In this document: piece after piece, positions 36,180 through 47,681 of the stretch
How positions within the stretch are numbered: position 1 is the stretch's first letter
Layout: the number at the start of each line of letters is the position of its first letter
Assembly (NCBI RefSeq): GCF_003533305.1
Contig: NZ_DOEH01000014.1
Span: 11,882-75,881, forward strand
Origin: Providencia sp.
Lineage (GTDB): Bacteria > Pseudomonadota > Gammaproteobacteria > Enterobacterales > Enterobacteriaceae
DNA length: 64,000 nt
Reading direction: 5' to 3'
Position numbers and translations under genes: made by a program
The notes under the pieces: generated by a model
The model's database searches: none
The model's input: the letters and a program-made list of their open reading frames with translations, nothing else
Told to the model about the DNA's origin: nothing

Positions 36180-38621
36180 ATGAGTGTACTAACAGCGGTT
36201 GAGGTGACACCTTGTCACCGGCAGTTACATAAATTTGGGGGAAGTAGTTTAGCTGATGCTAAGTGTTATCAGCGAGTTGCCGCTATTATGGCTAACTATA
36301 GTCAGCCCGGTGATTTAATGGTTGTCTCCGCTGCAGGAAGTACAACAAATCAGCTGATTAACTGGCTGAAATTAAGTCAAAGTGACCGCATATCGGCTCA
36401 TCAGGTTCAACAATCGTTGCGTCGTTATCAACAAGATTTGATTAGTGAATTATTACCTGAGATAAAAGCGACCCAGCTGAATAAATTATTCATTGAAGAT
36501 TTAGAACATTTAAGTGCCTTGCTCGATAAACCCATTAATGACGCATCCTATGCAGAGGTGGTTGGGCATGGTGAAATTTGGTCTGCACGCTTAATGTCAG
36601 CCGTGTTAGAACATCAAGATATAGCAAGCTCATGGTTGGATGCACGTACATTTTTACGTGCAGAAAGAGCTGCTCAACCTCAAGTTGATGAATTACAATC
36701 AAGACCCCTATTGCAGCAGCAATTAGTGCAATATCCTAATCATCGTATCGTCGTAACGGGCTTTATTTCACGTAACCAGAAAGGTGAAACGGTATTGCTT
36801 GGGCGTAACGGAAGTGATTACTCTGCAACTCAGGTGGGTGCTTTGGCTGATGTTGCTAAAGTTACTATTTGGAGTGATGTGGCAGGGGTTTACAGTGCAG
36901 ATCCGCGAAAAGTTAAGGATGCGTGTCTATTACCGCTGTTACGCCTTGATGAAGCGAGCGAGCTAGCGCGCCTTGCAGCTCCAGTGCTTCACACTCGCAC
37001 GTTGCAACCTGTCTCTGTGAGTCAAATTGATTTACAACTTAGATGCAGCTATCAGCCAGAACAGGGCTCAACTAAGATTGAGCGTGTTTTAGCCTCAGGG
37101 GCTGGTGCTAAAATTGTGACTAGCCATGATGATGTCTGTTTAATTGAATTACGTATTGCAACTGGGCGCGACTTTAATCAAATTTGTAAGGACATCGACT
37201 TATTATTAAAACGTGTACAATTGCGTCCTCTTGCACGGGGTATTCACCATGATAGATCAATTCTGCAATTGTGCTATACCTCTGAAATTGTCGAAAGCGC
37301 CTTGAATGTACTCGAAGAAGCCGCATTACCGGGTACACTTTCTTTACGTGAAGGTTTTTCATTAGTGGCGCTAGTCGGTGCCGGTGTCTGTAAAAAACCG
37401 CTACATAGTCATCGTTTCTATGAAGAATTAAAAGGTCAGCCAGTTGAATTTATCTGGCACTCGGAAGAAGGTATTAGCTTAGTTGCCGTTTTGCGTACTA
37501 ATCAGACTGAGCATCTTATTCAAGGAATGCATCAAAGCTTATTTCGTGCAGAAAAGCGTATTGGGTTAGTTTTGTTTGGTAAAGGAAATATTGGTGCTCG
37601 CTGGTTAGAACTCTTTACGACTGAGCAACACAATATTTCGGCTCGTAGTGATTTTGATTTTGTTTTAGCGGGTGTCGTTGATAGCCGTCGTAGTTTATTG
37701 AATTATCAAGGTATTGATCCAAGCCGAGCGCTCGCATTTTTTGATGATGAAGCCATTGAACATGAAGATGACAATCTTTTTTTATGGATGCGTGCACATC
37801 CTTACGACGATTTAATTGTATTAGATGTCACGGCAAGCAATGCGTTAGCTGATAGCTATGTTGATTTTGCAAGTTATGGTTTTCACGTTATTAGCGCAAA
37901 TAAAATTGCTGGGGCGGCGCCTACTCAGCAGTATCGTCAAATTCGTGATGCCTTTACCAAAACATCGAGCCATTGGTTATACAATGCCACCGTTGGTGCT
38001 GGTCTACCGATAAACTATGCTGTGCGAGATCTAAAAGAAAGTGGTGACGCGATACTGTCCATTAGCGGTATTTTTTCAGGTACGCTTTCATGGCTATTTT
38101 TACAGTTTGATGGTTCGGTACCCTTTAGTGAACTCGTCGAACAAGCGTGGCAGCAAGGGCTGACAGAACCAGATCCTCGTATTGATTTATCTGGGCAAGA
38201 TGTCATGCGTAAACTGATTATTTTAGCGCGAGAAGCGGGTTATGATATTGAACCTGATGAAGTTCGTGTTGAATCATTAGTACCTACTCAAGCCGCCACG
38301 GGTTCGTTAGATGCTTTTTTTGAAAACAGCGCAGTGATTAACGAGCAGATGTTGCAACGCTTAGAAGCGGCTCAAGAAATGGGGCTGGTATTGCGTTATG
38401 TCGCTCGTTTTGATGCAGTCAAAGGTAAAGCTAAAGTTGGTGTGGAAGCGGTTAGACCTGAGCATCCATTAGCTTCTTTATTACCGGGCGATAATGTTTT
38501 TGCGATTGAAAGTCGTTGGTATCGTGATAATCCTCTCGTTATTCGCGGACCAGGAGCAGGGCGTGACGTTACGGCAGGGGCTATTCAATCTGATCTAAAC
38601 CGTCTTTCTCAATTGCTATAA
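36180..38621 (+). CDS. metL: Bifunctional aspartokinase II/homoserine dehydrogenase II
   Basis: An 813-residue fused enzyme (E. coli MetL 810 aa). The aspartokinase half starts QLHKFGGSSLADAK, with GFISRNQKGETVLLGRNGSDYSA and IWSDVAGVYSADPRKV; a linker with degenerate ACT repeats follows; the homoserine dehydrogenase half begins GLVLFGKGNIGARWLELF and contains NATVGAGLPI and TEPDPRIDLSGQDVMRKL. It catalyses the first and third steps from aspartate toward methionine. The longer frame from 36138 overlaps metB and is not homologous; ATG 36180 has GCGGAG upstream. Expression should follow the metJ/metB met boxes. Confidence 0.97.
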   Translation: MSVLTAVEVTPCHRQLHKFGGSSLADAKCYQRVAAIMANYSQPGDLMVVSAAGSTTNQLINWLKLSQSDRISAHQVQQSLRRYQQDLISELLPEIKATQLNKLFIEDLEHLSALLDKPINDASYAEVVGHGEIWSARLMSAVLEHQDIASSWLDARTFLRAERAAQPQVDELQSRPLLQQQLVQYPNHRIVVTGFISRNQKGETVLLGRNGSDYSATQVGALADVAKVTIWSDVAGVYSADPRKVKDACLLPLLRLDEASELARLAAPVLHTRTLQPVSVSQIDLQLRCSYQPEQGSTKIERVLASGAGAKIVTSHDDVCLIELRIATGRDFNQICKDIDLLLKRVQLRPLARGIHHDRSILQLCYTSEIVESALNVLEEAALPGTLSLREGFSLVALVGAGVCKKPLHSHRFYEELKGQPVEFIWHSEEGISLVAVLRTNQTEHLIQGMHQSLFRAEKRIGLVLFGKGNIGARWLELFTTEQHNISARSDFDFVLAGVVDSRRSLLNYQGIDPSRALAFFDDEAIEHEDDNLFLWMRAHPYDDLIVLDVTASNALADSYVDFASYGFHVISANKIAGAAPTQQYRQIRDAFTKTSSHWLYNATVGAGLPINYAVRDLKESGDAILSISGIFSGTLSWLFLQFDGSVPFSELVEQAWQQGLTEPDPRIDLSGQDVMRKLIILAREAGYDIEPDEVRVESLVPTQAATGSLDAFFENSAVINEQMLQRLEAAQEMGLVLRYVARFDAVKGKAKVGVEAVRPEHPLASLLPGDNVFAIESRWYRDNPLVIRGPGAGRDVTAGAIQSDLNRLSQLL

Positions 38622-38635
38622 ATTAAATTTAACAT

Positions 38636-38697
38636 ATTTCAAGATGTCAGGTTGTAGCAAGTATTTGCCACTAGCTTGCATCTTGAATTATTTTAGG
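38636..38697. repeat. Short ERIC-like inverted repeat after metL
   Basis: TTTCAAGATGTCA on the left and TAGCTTGCATCTTGAATTATTTTAG on the right in consensus ERIC-end style, with no central ERIC segment. It may serve as the metBL 3' hairpin. Confidence 0.55.
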
Positions 38698-39091
38698 CGT
38701 AATTTAATATTTATTCATTGCATCAGCATTAATATGCTGATTATATTTCTTAGTGAATTTTTCTTTTTTCCATTTTTTTATTCTGATGATTTAATTCTTA
38801 AGCCACATTCATGTCTTAAAAGTGCTGAATCGACAATATATTGCGCTGAAACAATACTTAGATAAGAAAAATTAATAAAAATAAGACTGTAATTAAATTT
38901 CATAAAAATCCCCCAAAATGTTTTTTTTCTGATATGAATATAGTGTTAAGGGTAAATTTAGCGGCATGCATCACAAAACTACAACTCCAGCACTGCCGGC
39001 TGAAATTTTGTTACAGGAAATTGGTTGCAGTTTGTTAGCCGTGACATAACTCGGTATCGCATTCTGCCAGAAGCACAAAGTCAGGAGTCCC
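38698..39091 (+). promoter_or_regulatory. Region upstream of ppc without a gene
   Basis: AT-rich. A 73-codon open frame at 38644-38865 has no binding site, is Phe/Leu-rich and overlaps the repeat, so I do not call it. CAGGAG precedes the ppc ATG. No operator recognised. Confidence 0.4.
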
Positions 39092-41731
39092 ATGAATCAG
39101 CAATATTCCGCAATGCGCAGTAATGTCAGTATGCTGGGTAAGCTACTCGGCGAAACAATTAAAGAAGCCTTAGGAGAGGATATACTCGATAAAGTCGAAT
39201 CTATTCGTAAACTGTCTAAGTCATCTCGTGCAGGTAATGAAGCTCAACGAGAACAACTACTTATCACCTTGCAGAACCTCTCTAACGATGAATTATTACC
39301 AGTCGCAAGGGCATTTAATCAGTTTTTAAATTTGACTAACGTTGCAGAGCAATATCATAGCATTTCACCTCATGGTGAAGCAGCAAGTAACCCTGTGGCG
39401 CTAAAAAAACTGTTTAGTCGATTAAAAGATAAAAATTTTACTGATGCCGATATTCATAAAGCGGTTGAACAGCTGTCCATCGAATTAGTGCTGACGGCGC
39501 ATCCAACTGAAATCGCACGTCGTACTTTGATCCACAAACTGGTTGAAGTAAATACTTGCTTAGCTCAGCTCGATCACGATGATATTGCCGATTATGAACG
39601 CAACAACATTATGCGACGTTTGCGCCAACTGGTGGCCCAGTCATGGCATACCGATGAAATTCGTAAAATTCGTCCAACCCCGATTGATGAAGCAAAATGG
39701 GGTTTTGCTGTGGTCGAAAATTCATTGTGGGAAGGCGTTCCTGCCTTTTTACGTGAATTCAATGAACAGCTAGAAGAATCCGTTGGCCGTGTTTTACCCG
39801 TAGAAGCTAACCCAATTCGTTTTACTTCGTGGATGGGCGGTGACCGTGATGGTAACCCAAACGTTACGGCAGATGTTACCCGCGAAGTTCTGTTATTAAG
39901 TCGCTGGAAAGCTGCTGATTTATTCTTGAAAGATATTCAAGTTTTGGTTTCTGAGCTATCGATGATAGAGGCCACACCAGAACTGCGTGCGTTAGCTGGC
40001 GGCGATGATGTCGATGAACCTTATCGTCAAATTGCCAAAAATTTGCGGAGTCAATTATTCTCAACATTGGAATATTTAGAACGTCGAGTCAAAGGCGAGC
40101 AAGTACTTCCACCGGCAGATTTACTGACGGATAACGCACAGTTATGGGACCCACTATATGCATGCTATCAATCATTGATTGCCTGCAATATGAAGATCAT
40201 TGCTAATGGTCAATTGCTGGATACCTTACGTCGTATTCGTAGCTTTGGGTTACAGTTAGTCCGCATTGATGTACGCCAAGAAAGCACTCGTCACACCGAT
40301 GCACTTTCAGAGTTGACACAATATTTGGAACTTGGCGATTACGCACAATGGTCAGAAGAGGAAAAACAACAATTCCTACTGGCTGAGCTACAGTCCCTTC
40401 GCCCATTAATACCGCAAGATTGGCAGCCAAGCCAAGAAACGCAAGAAGTATTCGATACCTGTCGTGTTATTGCAAAATCCAAAAATGACTCTGTCGCCGC
40501 TTATGTTATTTCAATGGCAAAAGTCCCGTCAGATGTATTAGCCGTAAAATTATTCTTGAAAGAAAATGGCGCGTCAGTGAGATTACCGGTTGCGCCATTA
40601 TTTGAAACACTGGATGACTTAAATAATGCTGAAAGTGTGATGAAAAAATTGCTGAGCATCGACTGGTATCGTGACTTAATTGACGATCGCCAAATGGTGA
40701 TGATTGGTTATTCAGATTCTGCAAAAGATGCAGGCGTGATGGCCGCTTCTTGGGCGCAGTATCGTGCACAAGATGCATTGATTAAATTATGCGAAAAAGA
40801 AGGGGTTACATTAACCTTATTCCACGGACGTGGTGGCACCATTGGTCGTGGTGGTGCTCCTGCGCATTCAGCGTTACTATCTCAACCGCCAGGAAGCCTC
40901 AAAGGTGGTTTACGCGTGACTGAACAGGGCGAGATGATCCGCTTTAAGTTTGGTCTACCGCAAGTTACCATCAGTAGTCTTGCTATGTATGCGAGTGCGA
41001 TTTTAGAAGCGAATTTATTACCACCACCAGAGCCTAAGAATGAGTGGAAATCGGTGATGGATTCCTTGTCTGATGTATCTTGTGATATGTATCGTGACTA
41101 TGTTCGTGAGCAACCTGATTTTGTTCCCTATTTCCGTTCTGCAACGCCTGAATTGGAACTCGCGAAATTACCATTGGGTTCAAGGCCCGCAAAACGTCGC
41201 CCAACCGGTGGTGTTGAAACGTTACGTGCTATTCCATGGATTTTTGCATGGACACAAAACCGTCTTATGTTACCTGCATGGCTAGGCGCAGGAGCTGCGT
41301 TGAAGCATGTTATTGAAAAAGAAGGCAAACAAGCGGTTCTGGATGAAATGTGGAAACAGTGGCCATTCTTCAATACCCGTATTGCAATGCTAGAAATGGT
41401 ATACGCTAAAGCGGATTTATGGCTGGCGGAATATTATGATCACCGTTTGGTTGATGAGCGTTTGTGGCCTTTAGGATTGAAGTTGCGTAATCAGCTTTCT
41501 GAAGATATTAAAAGTGTGCTGGCGGTTTCTAAAGATGAAGCTTTGATGGCTGATTTACCTTGGATTGCCGAGTCTATTGCACTACGTAATGTCTACACTG
41601 ATCCACTTAACGTATTACAAGCTGAGCTATTGCATCGTTCTCGTCAGCAAGAGCATGCTGATCCACGAGTTGAGCAAGCGCTTATGGTGACGATTGCAGG
41701 TGTTGCCGCAGGTATGCGTAATACAGGTTAG
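39092..41731 (+). CDS. ppc: Phosphoenolpyruvate carboxylase
   Basis: An 879-residue enzyme (E. coli 883 aa) carboxylating phosphoenolpyruvate to oxaloacetate to refill the citrate cycle. Active-site signatures are intact: [13 protein letters not shown] near residue 138 with the catalytic His, [10 protein letters not shown] with the catalytic Lys, [12 protein letters not shown] with the arginine-rich loop, and the C-terminal MRNTG. A CAGGAG site precedes the ATG. The gene sits between metL and gadBC, whereas in E. coli it lies next to argE, so metF and ppc have swapped order relative to E. coli. Confidence 0.97.
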   Translation: MNQQYSAMRSNVSMLGKLLGETIKEALGEDILDKVESIRKLSKSSRAGNEAQREQLLITLQNLSNDELLPVARAFNQFLNLTNVAEQYHSISPHGEAASNPVALKKLFSRLKDKNFTDADIHKAVEQLSIELVLTAHPTEIARRTLIHKLVEVNTCLAQLDHDDIADYERNNIMRRLRQLVAQSWHTDEIRKIRPTPIDEAKWGFAVVENSLWEGVPAFLREFNEQLEESVGRVLPVEANPIRFTSWMGGDRDGNPNVTADVTREVLLLSRWKAADLFLKDIQVLVSELSMIEATPELRALAGGDDVDEPYRQIAKNLRSQLFSTLEYLERRVKGEQVLPPADLLTDNAQLWDPLYACYQSLIACNMKIIANGQLLDTLRRIRSFGLQLVRIDVRQESTRHTDALSELTQYLELGDYAQWSEEEKQQFLLAELQSLRPLIPQDWQPSQETQEVFDTCRVIAKSKNDSVAAYVISMAKVPSDVLAVKLFLKENGASVRLPVAPLFETLDDLNNAESVMKKLLSIDWYRDLIDDRQMVMIGYSDSAKDAGVMAASWAQYRAQDALIKLCEKEGVTLTLFHGRGGTIGRGGAPAHSALLSQPPGSLKGGLRVTEQGEMIRFKFGLPQVTISSLAMYASAILEANLLPPPEPKNEWKSVMDSLSDVSCDMYRDYVREQPDFVPYFRSATPELELAKLPLGSRPAKRRPTGGVETLRAIPWIFAWTQNRLMLPAWLGAGAALKHVIEKEGKQAVLDEMWKQWPFFNTRIAMLEMVYAKADLWLAEYYDHRLVDERLWPLGLKLRNQLSEDIKSVLAVSKDEALMADLPWIAESIALRNVYTDPLNVLQAELLHRSRQQEHADPRVEQALMVTIAGVAAGMRNTG

Positions 41732-41753
41732 TTATTAATGAGATGATGAGTCT

Positions 41754-41785
41754 AAAAAAAGGCTGCCAATTGGCAGCCTTTTTCA
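41754..41785. terminator. Bidirectional terminator between ppc and gadC
   Basis: Fully palindromic AAAAAGGCTGCC/GGCAGCCTTTTT with an AATT centre, with a T run in both directions. Confidence 0.92.
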
Positions 41786-41799
41786 CATTATGACTCGAA

Positions 41800-43356
41800 T
41801 TATTTTTTATTCGATGGCTCGTCTGCTGGCTTATCATCATGAACTAAATGATAGGTAGAGCGCGCCCGTGGGTGAATAAAGAAATGATTGGCTGGTGCAT
41901 TATGTGTTTTGATATGTACCATTGAGACGCCTGTTTTTTTACCACGTTTATCATGGAATGCATAGATGATAAACGGAACTAAGAAAATAATAACAAAACT
42001 GACAGCGAGTAATGTGACATAGGTATTATCGCTTCCTGCACCGGGTAAAGAGCTTGGTGGGAAGAAGGAAACCACAAATGCAAGAATCGAGATAATCAAA
42101 CCGGCAGATGCAAGCGCTAATTTAACGCCTTTGCCACCAGGAATATTGAACGCACGTTTTTTCTCAGATTGTTTGCAAACTAAATGCATATATCCGAGGA
42201 ATAACATGAAGTAGCTACAAAGATAAATGACTACTGTTAGGGCTAAGGCAATTAGGAACGACATATTACCGCCACCGCCAGTATTGGTGAGCACAATGAT
42301 TGCCACAGTGGTAATCAATAGCTGAGAAATAACCAATGTGACAGGGACGCCGTTTTTATTCACCTTTGCAAAACTTTGCGGCAAAATACCTTTTTGTGCA
42401 GCGACATACATTCCGCGAGATGGACCGACAATCCATGATGCAATTTCGGCTAACACACCTAAAAGTAATAATGCTGCGATAATACGAACAGCCCACTCAA
42501 GCGTTGAATTGAAGTGGGTTACGAGCACATTAAAGGTTTGGACTACACCCGCAGAAAGATTTATTTCGCTATTAGGGATGACCGCTGCAACCGATAGACC
42601 ACCAATCGAGCTAAGGCATATTGCTGCAATCATTAACAAGAACATCGCCGCAGGATAATCTCTACCTGGATTTTTCATCTCATTAACGTGTGTTGCTGAG
42701 GCTTCTACACCCATATAACTTAAGATAAAAGCAACAAAAACGACTAATGTCCCAATTTGTGTAAAGTCAGGAATAAATGTTGCTGCACTTATTTCAATCG
42801 CAAGTGGGGCACCACTCACTAAATAACTAATCGCTAAGCCAACTAAAATGAGAGCAGGTAAAAGGATACCAGCAAAGAAGCCAACTTTAGCGATCGTCGC
42901 GGTGTATTTGGTACCACCAAATTGGGTAAAGGCTAAAGCCCATAAAATCACTAAAGCAGCAATAGTTTTAATGATGGGATCGGTGTTGAGCTCGGGCCAA
43001 TTAAGAATATAAGAGAGCGCACCGAGTACGAAATAAAGCATAGGAATAAAACCGACCGCGATTTGCAGATAGCCAAAAGAAATGGCTGCAAATCCCCATC
43101 GTTCACCTAATGTATTGGAAACCCAAGCGAAAATCCCCCCTTCTTCCCAGCCTTCTACGGTTGCCATTTCGGCAGCACATAGCGCTACTGGAATAAACCA
43201 CAACAAACCACCTAATAATAAGAAAAAAACTAAACTGAAACCGGATGTGGCAAATGTTGGGTACTCATACACTGCCATAACCATGGAGGCCGTGATCGCA
43301 AAAAAGCCCAGTAAACTCAGCTGTTTTGCTGCTGGAGCTGTGGTTGCCGTCGTCAT
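41800..43356 (-). CDS. gadC: Glutamate:GABA antiporter GadC
   Basis: A 518-residue APC-superfamily antiporter (E. coli 511 aa) with about twelve transmembrane helices ([29 protein letters not shown] at the start, [23 protein letters not shown] mid-protein). The C-terminal tail [21 protein letters not shown] corresponds to the C-plug that closes the E. coli transporter at neutral pH, so acid gating is likely conserved. It swaps external glutamate for GABA made by GadB. It follows gadB by 105 bases on the same strand as a gadBC operon. Confidence 0.95.
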   Translation of the reverse strand: MTTATTAPAAKQLSLLGFFAITASMVMAVYEYPTFATSGFSLVFFLLLGGLLWFIPVALCAAEMATVEGWEEGGIFAWVSNTLGERWGFAAISFGYLQIAVGFIPMLYFVLGALSYILNWPELNTDPIIKTIAALVILWALAFTQFGGTKYTATIAKVGFFAGILLPALILVGLAISYLVSGAPLAIEISAATFIPDFTQIGTLVVFVAFILSYMGVEASATHVNEMKNPGRDYPAAMFLLMIAAICLSSIGGLSVAAVIPNSEINLSAGVVQTFNVLVTHFNSTLEWAVRIIAALLLLGVLAEIASWIVGPSRGMYVAAQKGILPQSFAKVNKNGVPVTLVISQLLITTVAIIVLTNTGGGGNMSFLIALALTVVIYLCSYFMLFLGYMHLVCKQSEKKRAFNIPGGKGVKLALASAGLIISILAFVVSFFPPSSLPGAGSDNTYVTLLAVSFVIIFLVPFIIYAFHDKRGKKTGVSMVHIKTHNAPANHFFIHPRARSTYHLVHDDKPADEPSNKK

Positions 43357-43462
43357 AGACGTTCTCCTGTAATGTATTTAGCAAAATCAATCGGTACAAC
43401 ACTAAGACTTAATTAGACCAAAGAACAATGAAGACTCTTTGGCCTAATTATCGACAATTTGA

Positions 43463-44863
43463 TTAGCTATGATTGAAGCCGCCGCCTTCTTGTTCAGAGA
43501 GCGGTTTACTAACAGGGTGTTTATCGAAATAATCTAGAGTACGTTTGAAATCTTCGATTAACAAAGCGGCAAGATCTAAACTGACACCGTGACGGACTAA
43601 AATACGTTGAACTACGAGATCTTCACGGTTGGCAGGCATAGAATAGGCCGGCACTTGCCAACCACGGCTGCGCAGTTTATCTGCGATATCATATAAAGAA
43701 TAATTTGTAGCTTTGGCACCTTTTTTGAGTTTCCATGCAATTGCAGGGATCCCTTTTTGGCTGTCGCCATCGAAAATCATTTCAAAAGGACCTAATTTTT
43801 CGATTTCACGTGCAAGATATTGCGCAGTTGCGTAACACGCATTGTGAATTTTTGCATAGCCCTCACGACCAAGACGCAAGAAATTATAGTATTGCGCGAT
43901 AATTTGGCCACCCGGGCGGGAGAAGTTCAAGGCAAATGTCGGCATGTTACCGCCTAAATAGTTCACATTGAATATCAGTTCTTCTGGTAAATCCGTTGCT
44001 TCACGCCAAATGACCCAACCCGCACCAAGAGGAGCTAAACCGAATTTGTGGCCTGAAGAGTTAATTGATTTGACGCGTGGTAAGCGGAAATCCCATTCAA
44101 GGTCGGGGGCACAGAACGGGGCAAGAAAACCACCACTTGCACCATCTACGTGGATAGGGATATCTAATCCAGTGTCTTTTTGCAGTTTATCTAAGGCATC
44201 ATGAACGGCTTTAACGGGTTCATATTGGCAAGTGAATGTCACACCTAAAGTGGGTACGACGCCAATGGTGTTCTCATCAACACGCTTTAGAACTTCTTCC
44301 GGGTTCATGATGAGACGTTCGCCTTCAAGAGGGATCTCTCTGAGCTCGACATCAAAATAGCGAGCAAATTTATGCCAACAAACCTGAACGGGTCCACAAA
44401 TTAAGTTCGGTTTATCGGTAGGTTTTCCTTGTGCCGCGCGTTTTTTACGCCATTGCCATTTTAGGGCTAATCCACCTAACATTGCAGCTTCTGATGACCC
44501 TATGGTTGAGCAACCGAGAGTATTTTCTGCATCTGGTGAATGCCAAAGGTCAGCTAACATGTGGACACAGCGATTTTCGATTTCGGCTGTTTGCGGATAC
44601 TCATCTTTATCGATCATGTTTTTATCGATAGATAAGTCCATTAATTCGCGAATTTCATCATCAACCCAAGTTTGACAAAATGTCGCTAAATTTTGTCTTG
44701 AATTTCCATCAAGCATTAGCTCATCGCGTACAGCGCTAAATACATTGCGTGGATCTCTTTCTTTCGCTGGAAATTGAGTTTTGGGTAATGATTGAGATAA
44801 ATCAAATGATGAATATACATCATCAAGCTCACTATAGGTCGGTGTTAATGACTTTTTACTCAT
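43463..44863 (-). CDS. gadB: Glutamate decarboxylase
   Basis: A 466-residue PLP decarboxylase of exactly the E. coli GadA/GadB length, consuming a proton per glutamate to GABA conversion. The cofactor lysine is in [18 protein letters not shown] near residue 276, and [12 protein letters not shown] carries the PLP-binding Asp. The C-terminus ends NHS, placing a histidine at position 465, the residue that caps the active site at neutral pH in E. coli GadB. The N-terminal residues (about 1-15) are longer in acidic or polar residues and may be the membrane-recruiting helix. With gadC it forms the glutamate-dependent acid-resistance system. No gadX, gadW or gadE is nearby. Confidence 0.96.
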   Translation of the reverse strand: MSKKSLTPTYSELDDVYSSFDLSQSLPKTQFPAKERDPRNVFSAVRDELMLDGNSRQNLATFCQTWVDDEIRELMDLSIDKNMIDKDEYPQTAEIENRCVHMLADLWHSPDAENTLGCSTIGSSEAAMLGGLALKWQWRKKRAAQGKPTDKPNLICGPVQVCWHKFARYFDVELREIPLEGERLIMNPEEVLKRVDENTIGVVPTLGVTFTCQYEPVKAVHDALDKLQKDTGLDIPIHVDGASGGFLAPFCAPDLEWDFRLPRVKSINSSGHKFGLAPLGAGWVIWREATDLPEELIFNVNYLGGNMPTFALNFSRPGGQIIAQYYNFLRLGREGYAKIHNACYATAQYLAREIEKLGPFEMIFDGDSQKGIPAIAWKLKKGAKATNYSLYDIADKLRSRGWQVPAYSMPANREDLVVQRILVRHGVSLDLAALLIEDFKRTLDYFDKHPVSKPLSEQEGGGFNHS

Positions 44864-45465
44864 ATCTGTAATTTCCTTAATAACTAAATGTTAATTACTG
44901 CGTTTGAGAATTAAGCTCTACATTTAATATAAGACAGAAATTTAATATTAACAAAGCAAATATTAAATTTTATTTTAAATGTCTTAATTTGATTATGGTC
45001 ATTAAACCAATATCTTAAAATTAGTACTAATTTGCGATACTAATATTGATTGTGTTTTTTTATTTAAAAATCATAACATTAAATTGAAATTATATTTCAA
45101 TTTAAATTTTACCATGTTATTCATGTGGTTATGTTAGTGTCTATTTATGACTAATAAATCATAACTCGTCATTTATTAAGTCTTAATTGCTCTGTTTGAT
45201 ATTTACTTGAAAACAATATTTTTCCTAATTGTTACAATATTTAATTTATCATTTACCTATGGTTTATATATTTTTTAGTTCTTTTTATGATGACTAATTT
45301 GAAATTATCTTATATTTATGTTGGATCTAATTTGAGTTATGTATTATATGTAAATATAGTTGTTAAATTATCATATCCTGAAAGCATCTGAGGGAATTAT
45401 TGCTATAAGATAATGATCATTAATTTATATTTTCGTGTTCTATAAATTAAATAATGGGAAATAAC
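44864..45465. promoter_or_regulatory. Very AT-rich divergent region between gadB and the C59 hydrolase gene, with a long palindrome
   Basis: About 600 bases with no gene. At 45079-45105 twelve-base arms (right arm ATTTCAATTTAA) flank a three-base centre TAT; this could be an operator or simply an AT-rich hairpin. No GAD box was identified with confidence. Confidence 0.5.
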
Positions 45466-46515
45466 ATGAATAATCATGCTTTTGCTTGTACAACGTTGGC
45501 AATTACGGATAAAGAAAACAATATTTATCATGGTAGAACTCTTGAGTTTTCATCTGATGAACCCGCTTCACTTTTATCGTATTATCCCAAGAATCATGTT
45601 TTTCAGCGGCAGGCACCTAATGGAACACAAGGTTTAAAATATAAAGTCAAATATCCTTTTTTAGCGATTACGGCGGCAGTCAGCTTTACGGGGGCAAAAG
45701 ATGTATTACAAGGCGTTAATTCTGCTGGGTTATCATTTAGTTTGAATATGATCACTGATTCTGAATTAGCCCCCCTTAATCCTAAAAAATATGCTAAAGC
45801 GGTACCTATCGCGTCAATTGGTGAATGGGCATTATCTTTGTATGCGACGGTTGCGGAACTGAAATTAGTTATTCCCAAAACGGCTTTTTGGTCACAGAAA
45901 TTACTCTTACTGCGAAATATGCCAAGTCCGTTTCATTATGCTTTTTATGATAAAACAGGTGACTGTATTGTGGTCGAGGTCTCTGAGGGCAAATTAAAGG
46001 TTTATGATAATCCAACACGTTGTATGACGAATGGCCCTGAATTTCCATGGCATTTAACCAACTTAAATAATTATACACAATTATCAAATATCGATGTTTC
46101 TTCAAGTACCCTCGGTAATATCAAAGTCAGTCAACCGGATAGTGGAATTGCACTTGCCGCAGTGCCAAATGCGGATACTTCAGTGGGGCGGTTTGTTCGC
46201 GCTGTCTATTATTCTACTTATTATCATCAGGTTGTAGATCCTGACGTTCAGATTGTTGAACTAGCGCATGTCATGAATAAATTTGATCGACCTAAAAATG
46301 CTTCAGTTGATCCGATGTTAGGGGAAGATGACATTTTTAAATTATATCTTACTGAATACTCGGTATGGACAGTACTGACGGATCTGCAAAGAGGTCTTTT
46401 GTATTTTAGAGGATACAACAATCTTAATTATCAAAAATTTACACTTGAAGAATTTAAAAATGAAAAAGAACCTGTCTTTATTCAAGTTAACCTTCCTAAT
46501 ACGAATGGGATATAG
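45466..46515 (+). CDS. C59-family Ntn-hydrolase (choloylglycine hydrolase/penicillin V acylase type)
   Basis: A 349-residue linear-amide hydrolase. The nucleophile Cys8 begins CTTLAITDKENNIYHGRTLEF, aligning with Cys2 to Asp21 of bile salt hydrolases. Arg of GRT is present, but the usual Asp is Glu. The TNGPEFPWHLTNLN segment supplies the active-site Asn175 equivalent and GRFVRAVYYS the Arg228 equivalent. Because the Cys is not residue 2, the seven residues before it must be removed to free it; there is no classic signal peptide. I chose ATG 45466 (GGGAA upstream) over 45454. Substrates could be conjugated bile salts, penicillin V or acyl-homoserine lactones; sequence alone does not decide. 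It is divergent from gadBC. Confidence 0.85.
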   Translation: MNNHAFACTTLAITDKENNIYHGRTLEFSSDEPASLLSYYPKNHVFQRQAPNGTQGLKYKVKYPFLAITAAVSFTGAKDVLQGVNSAGLSFSLNMITDSELAPLNPKKYAKAVPIASIGEWALSLYATVAELKLVIPKTAFWSQKLLLLRNMPSPFHYAFYDKTGDCIVVEVSEGKLKVYDNPTRCMTNGPEFPWHLTNLNNYTQLSNIDVSSSTLGNIKVSQPDSGIALAAVPNADTSVGRFVRAVYYSTYYHQVVDPDVQIVELAHVMNKFDRPKNASVDPMLGEDDIFKLYLTEYSVWTVLTDLQRGLLYFRGYNNLNYQKFTLEEFKNEKEPVFIQVNLPNTNGI

Positions 46516-46540
46516 ATAGGTCGTTGAAAGTGGAAGCGTA

Positions 46541-46562
46541 GAGGCTGCGCTATAGCAGCCTC
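46541..46562. terminator. Bidirectional terminator between the C59 gene and metF
   Basis: GAGGCTGC/GCAGCCTC stem with a six-base loop between convergent stop codons; the T run on the plus strand is weak. Confidence 0.7.
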
Positions 46563-46571
46563 TTAAAACGA

Positions 46572-47474
<903 letters not shown>

Positions 47475-47494
47475 TTATATTTATTTATGACTAA

Positions 47495-47534
47495 ATCCAT
47501 TTATGCATCTATACGTTTAGACGTCTAAATAGAG
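47495..47534 (-). promoter_or_regulatory. Met boxes upstream of metF
   Basis: AGACGTCT at 47519-47526 is perfect; the adjacent 8-mers ATACGTTT (47511) and ATGCATCT (47503) are good partial boxes in register. Confidence 0.85.
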
Positions 47535-47624
47535 ATTACCGAATATTAATCGAGAGTCAACACTTAAATGAAATACATAACTGATGTTTTTTCAGTCACA
47601 ACACGAAAAAAATTCATGATAAAA

Positions 47625-47654
47625 AAGCGTAACCCTTGATAAAGGGCTACGCTT
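47625..47654 (-). terminator. argE terminator
   Basis: AAGCGTA-CCCTT / AAGGG-TACGCTT stem with TTTTTTATC following on the minus strand. Confidence 0.9.
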
Positions 47655-47681
47655 GGAAAAAATAAATAGAGTAAGTTATTG

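Noticed and set aside
38644..38865. 73-codon open frame after metL
   Set aside because: Overlaps a repeat, lacks a binding site and has a low-complexity composition.
45454..45465. Upstream ATG of the C59 hydrolase gene
   Set aside because: It has no binding site, and its GGGAA sequence serves as the binding site for the next ATG.
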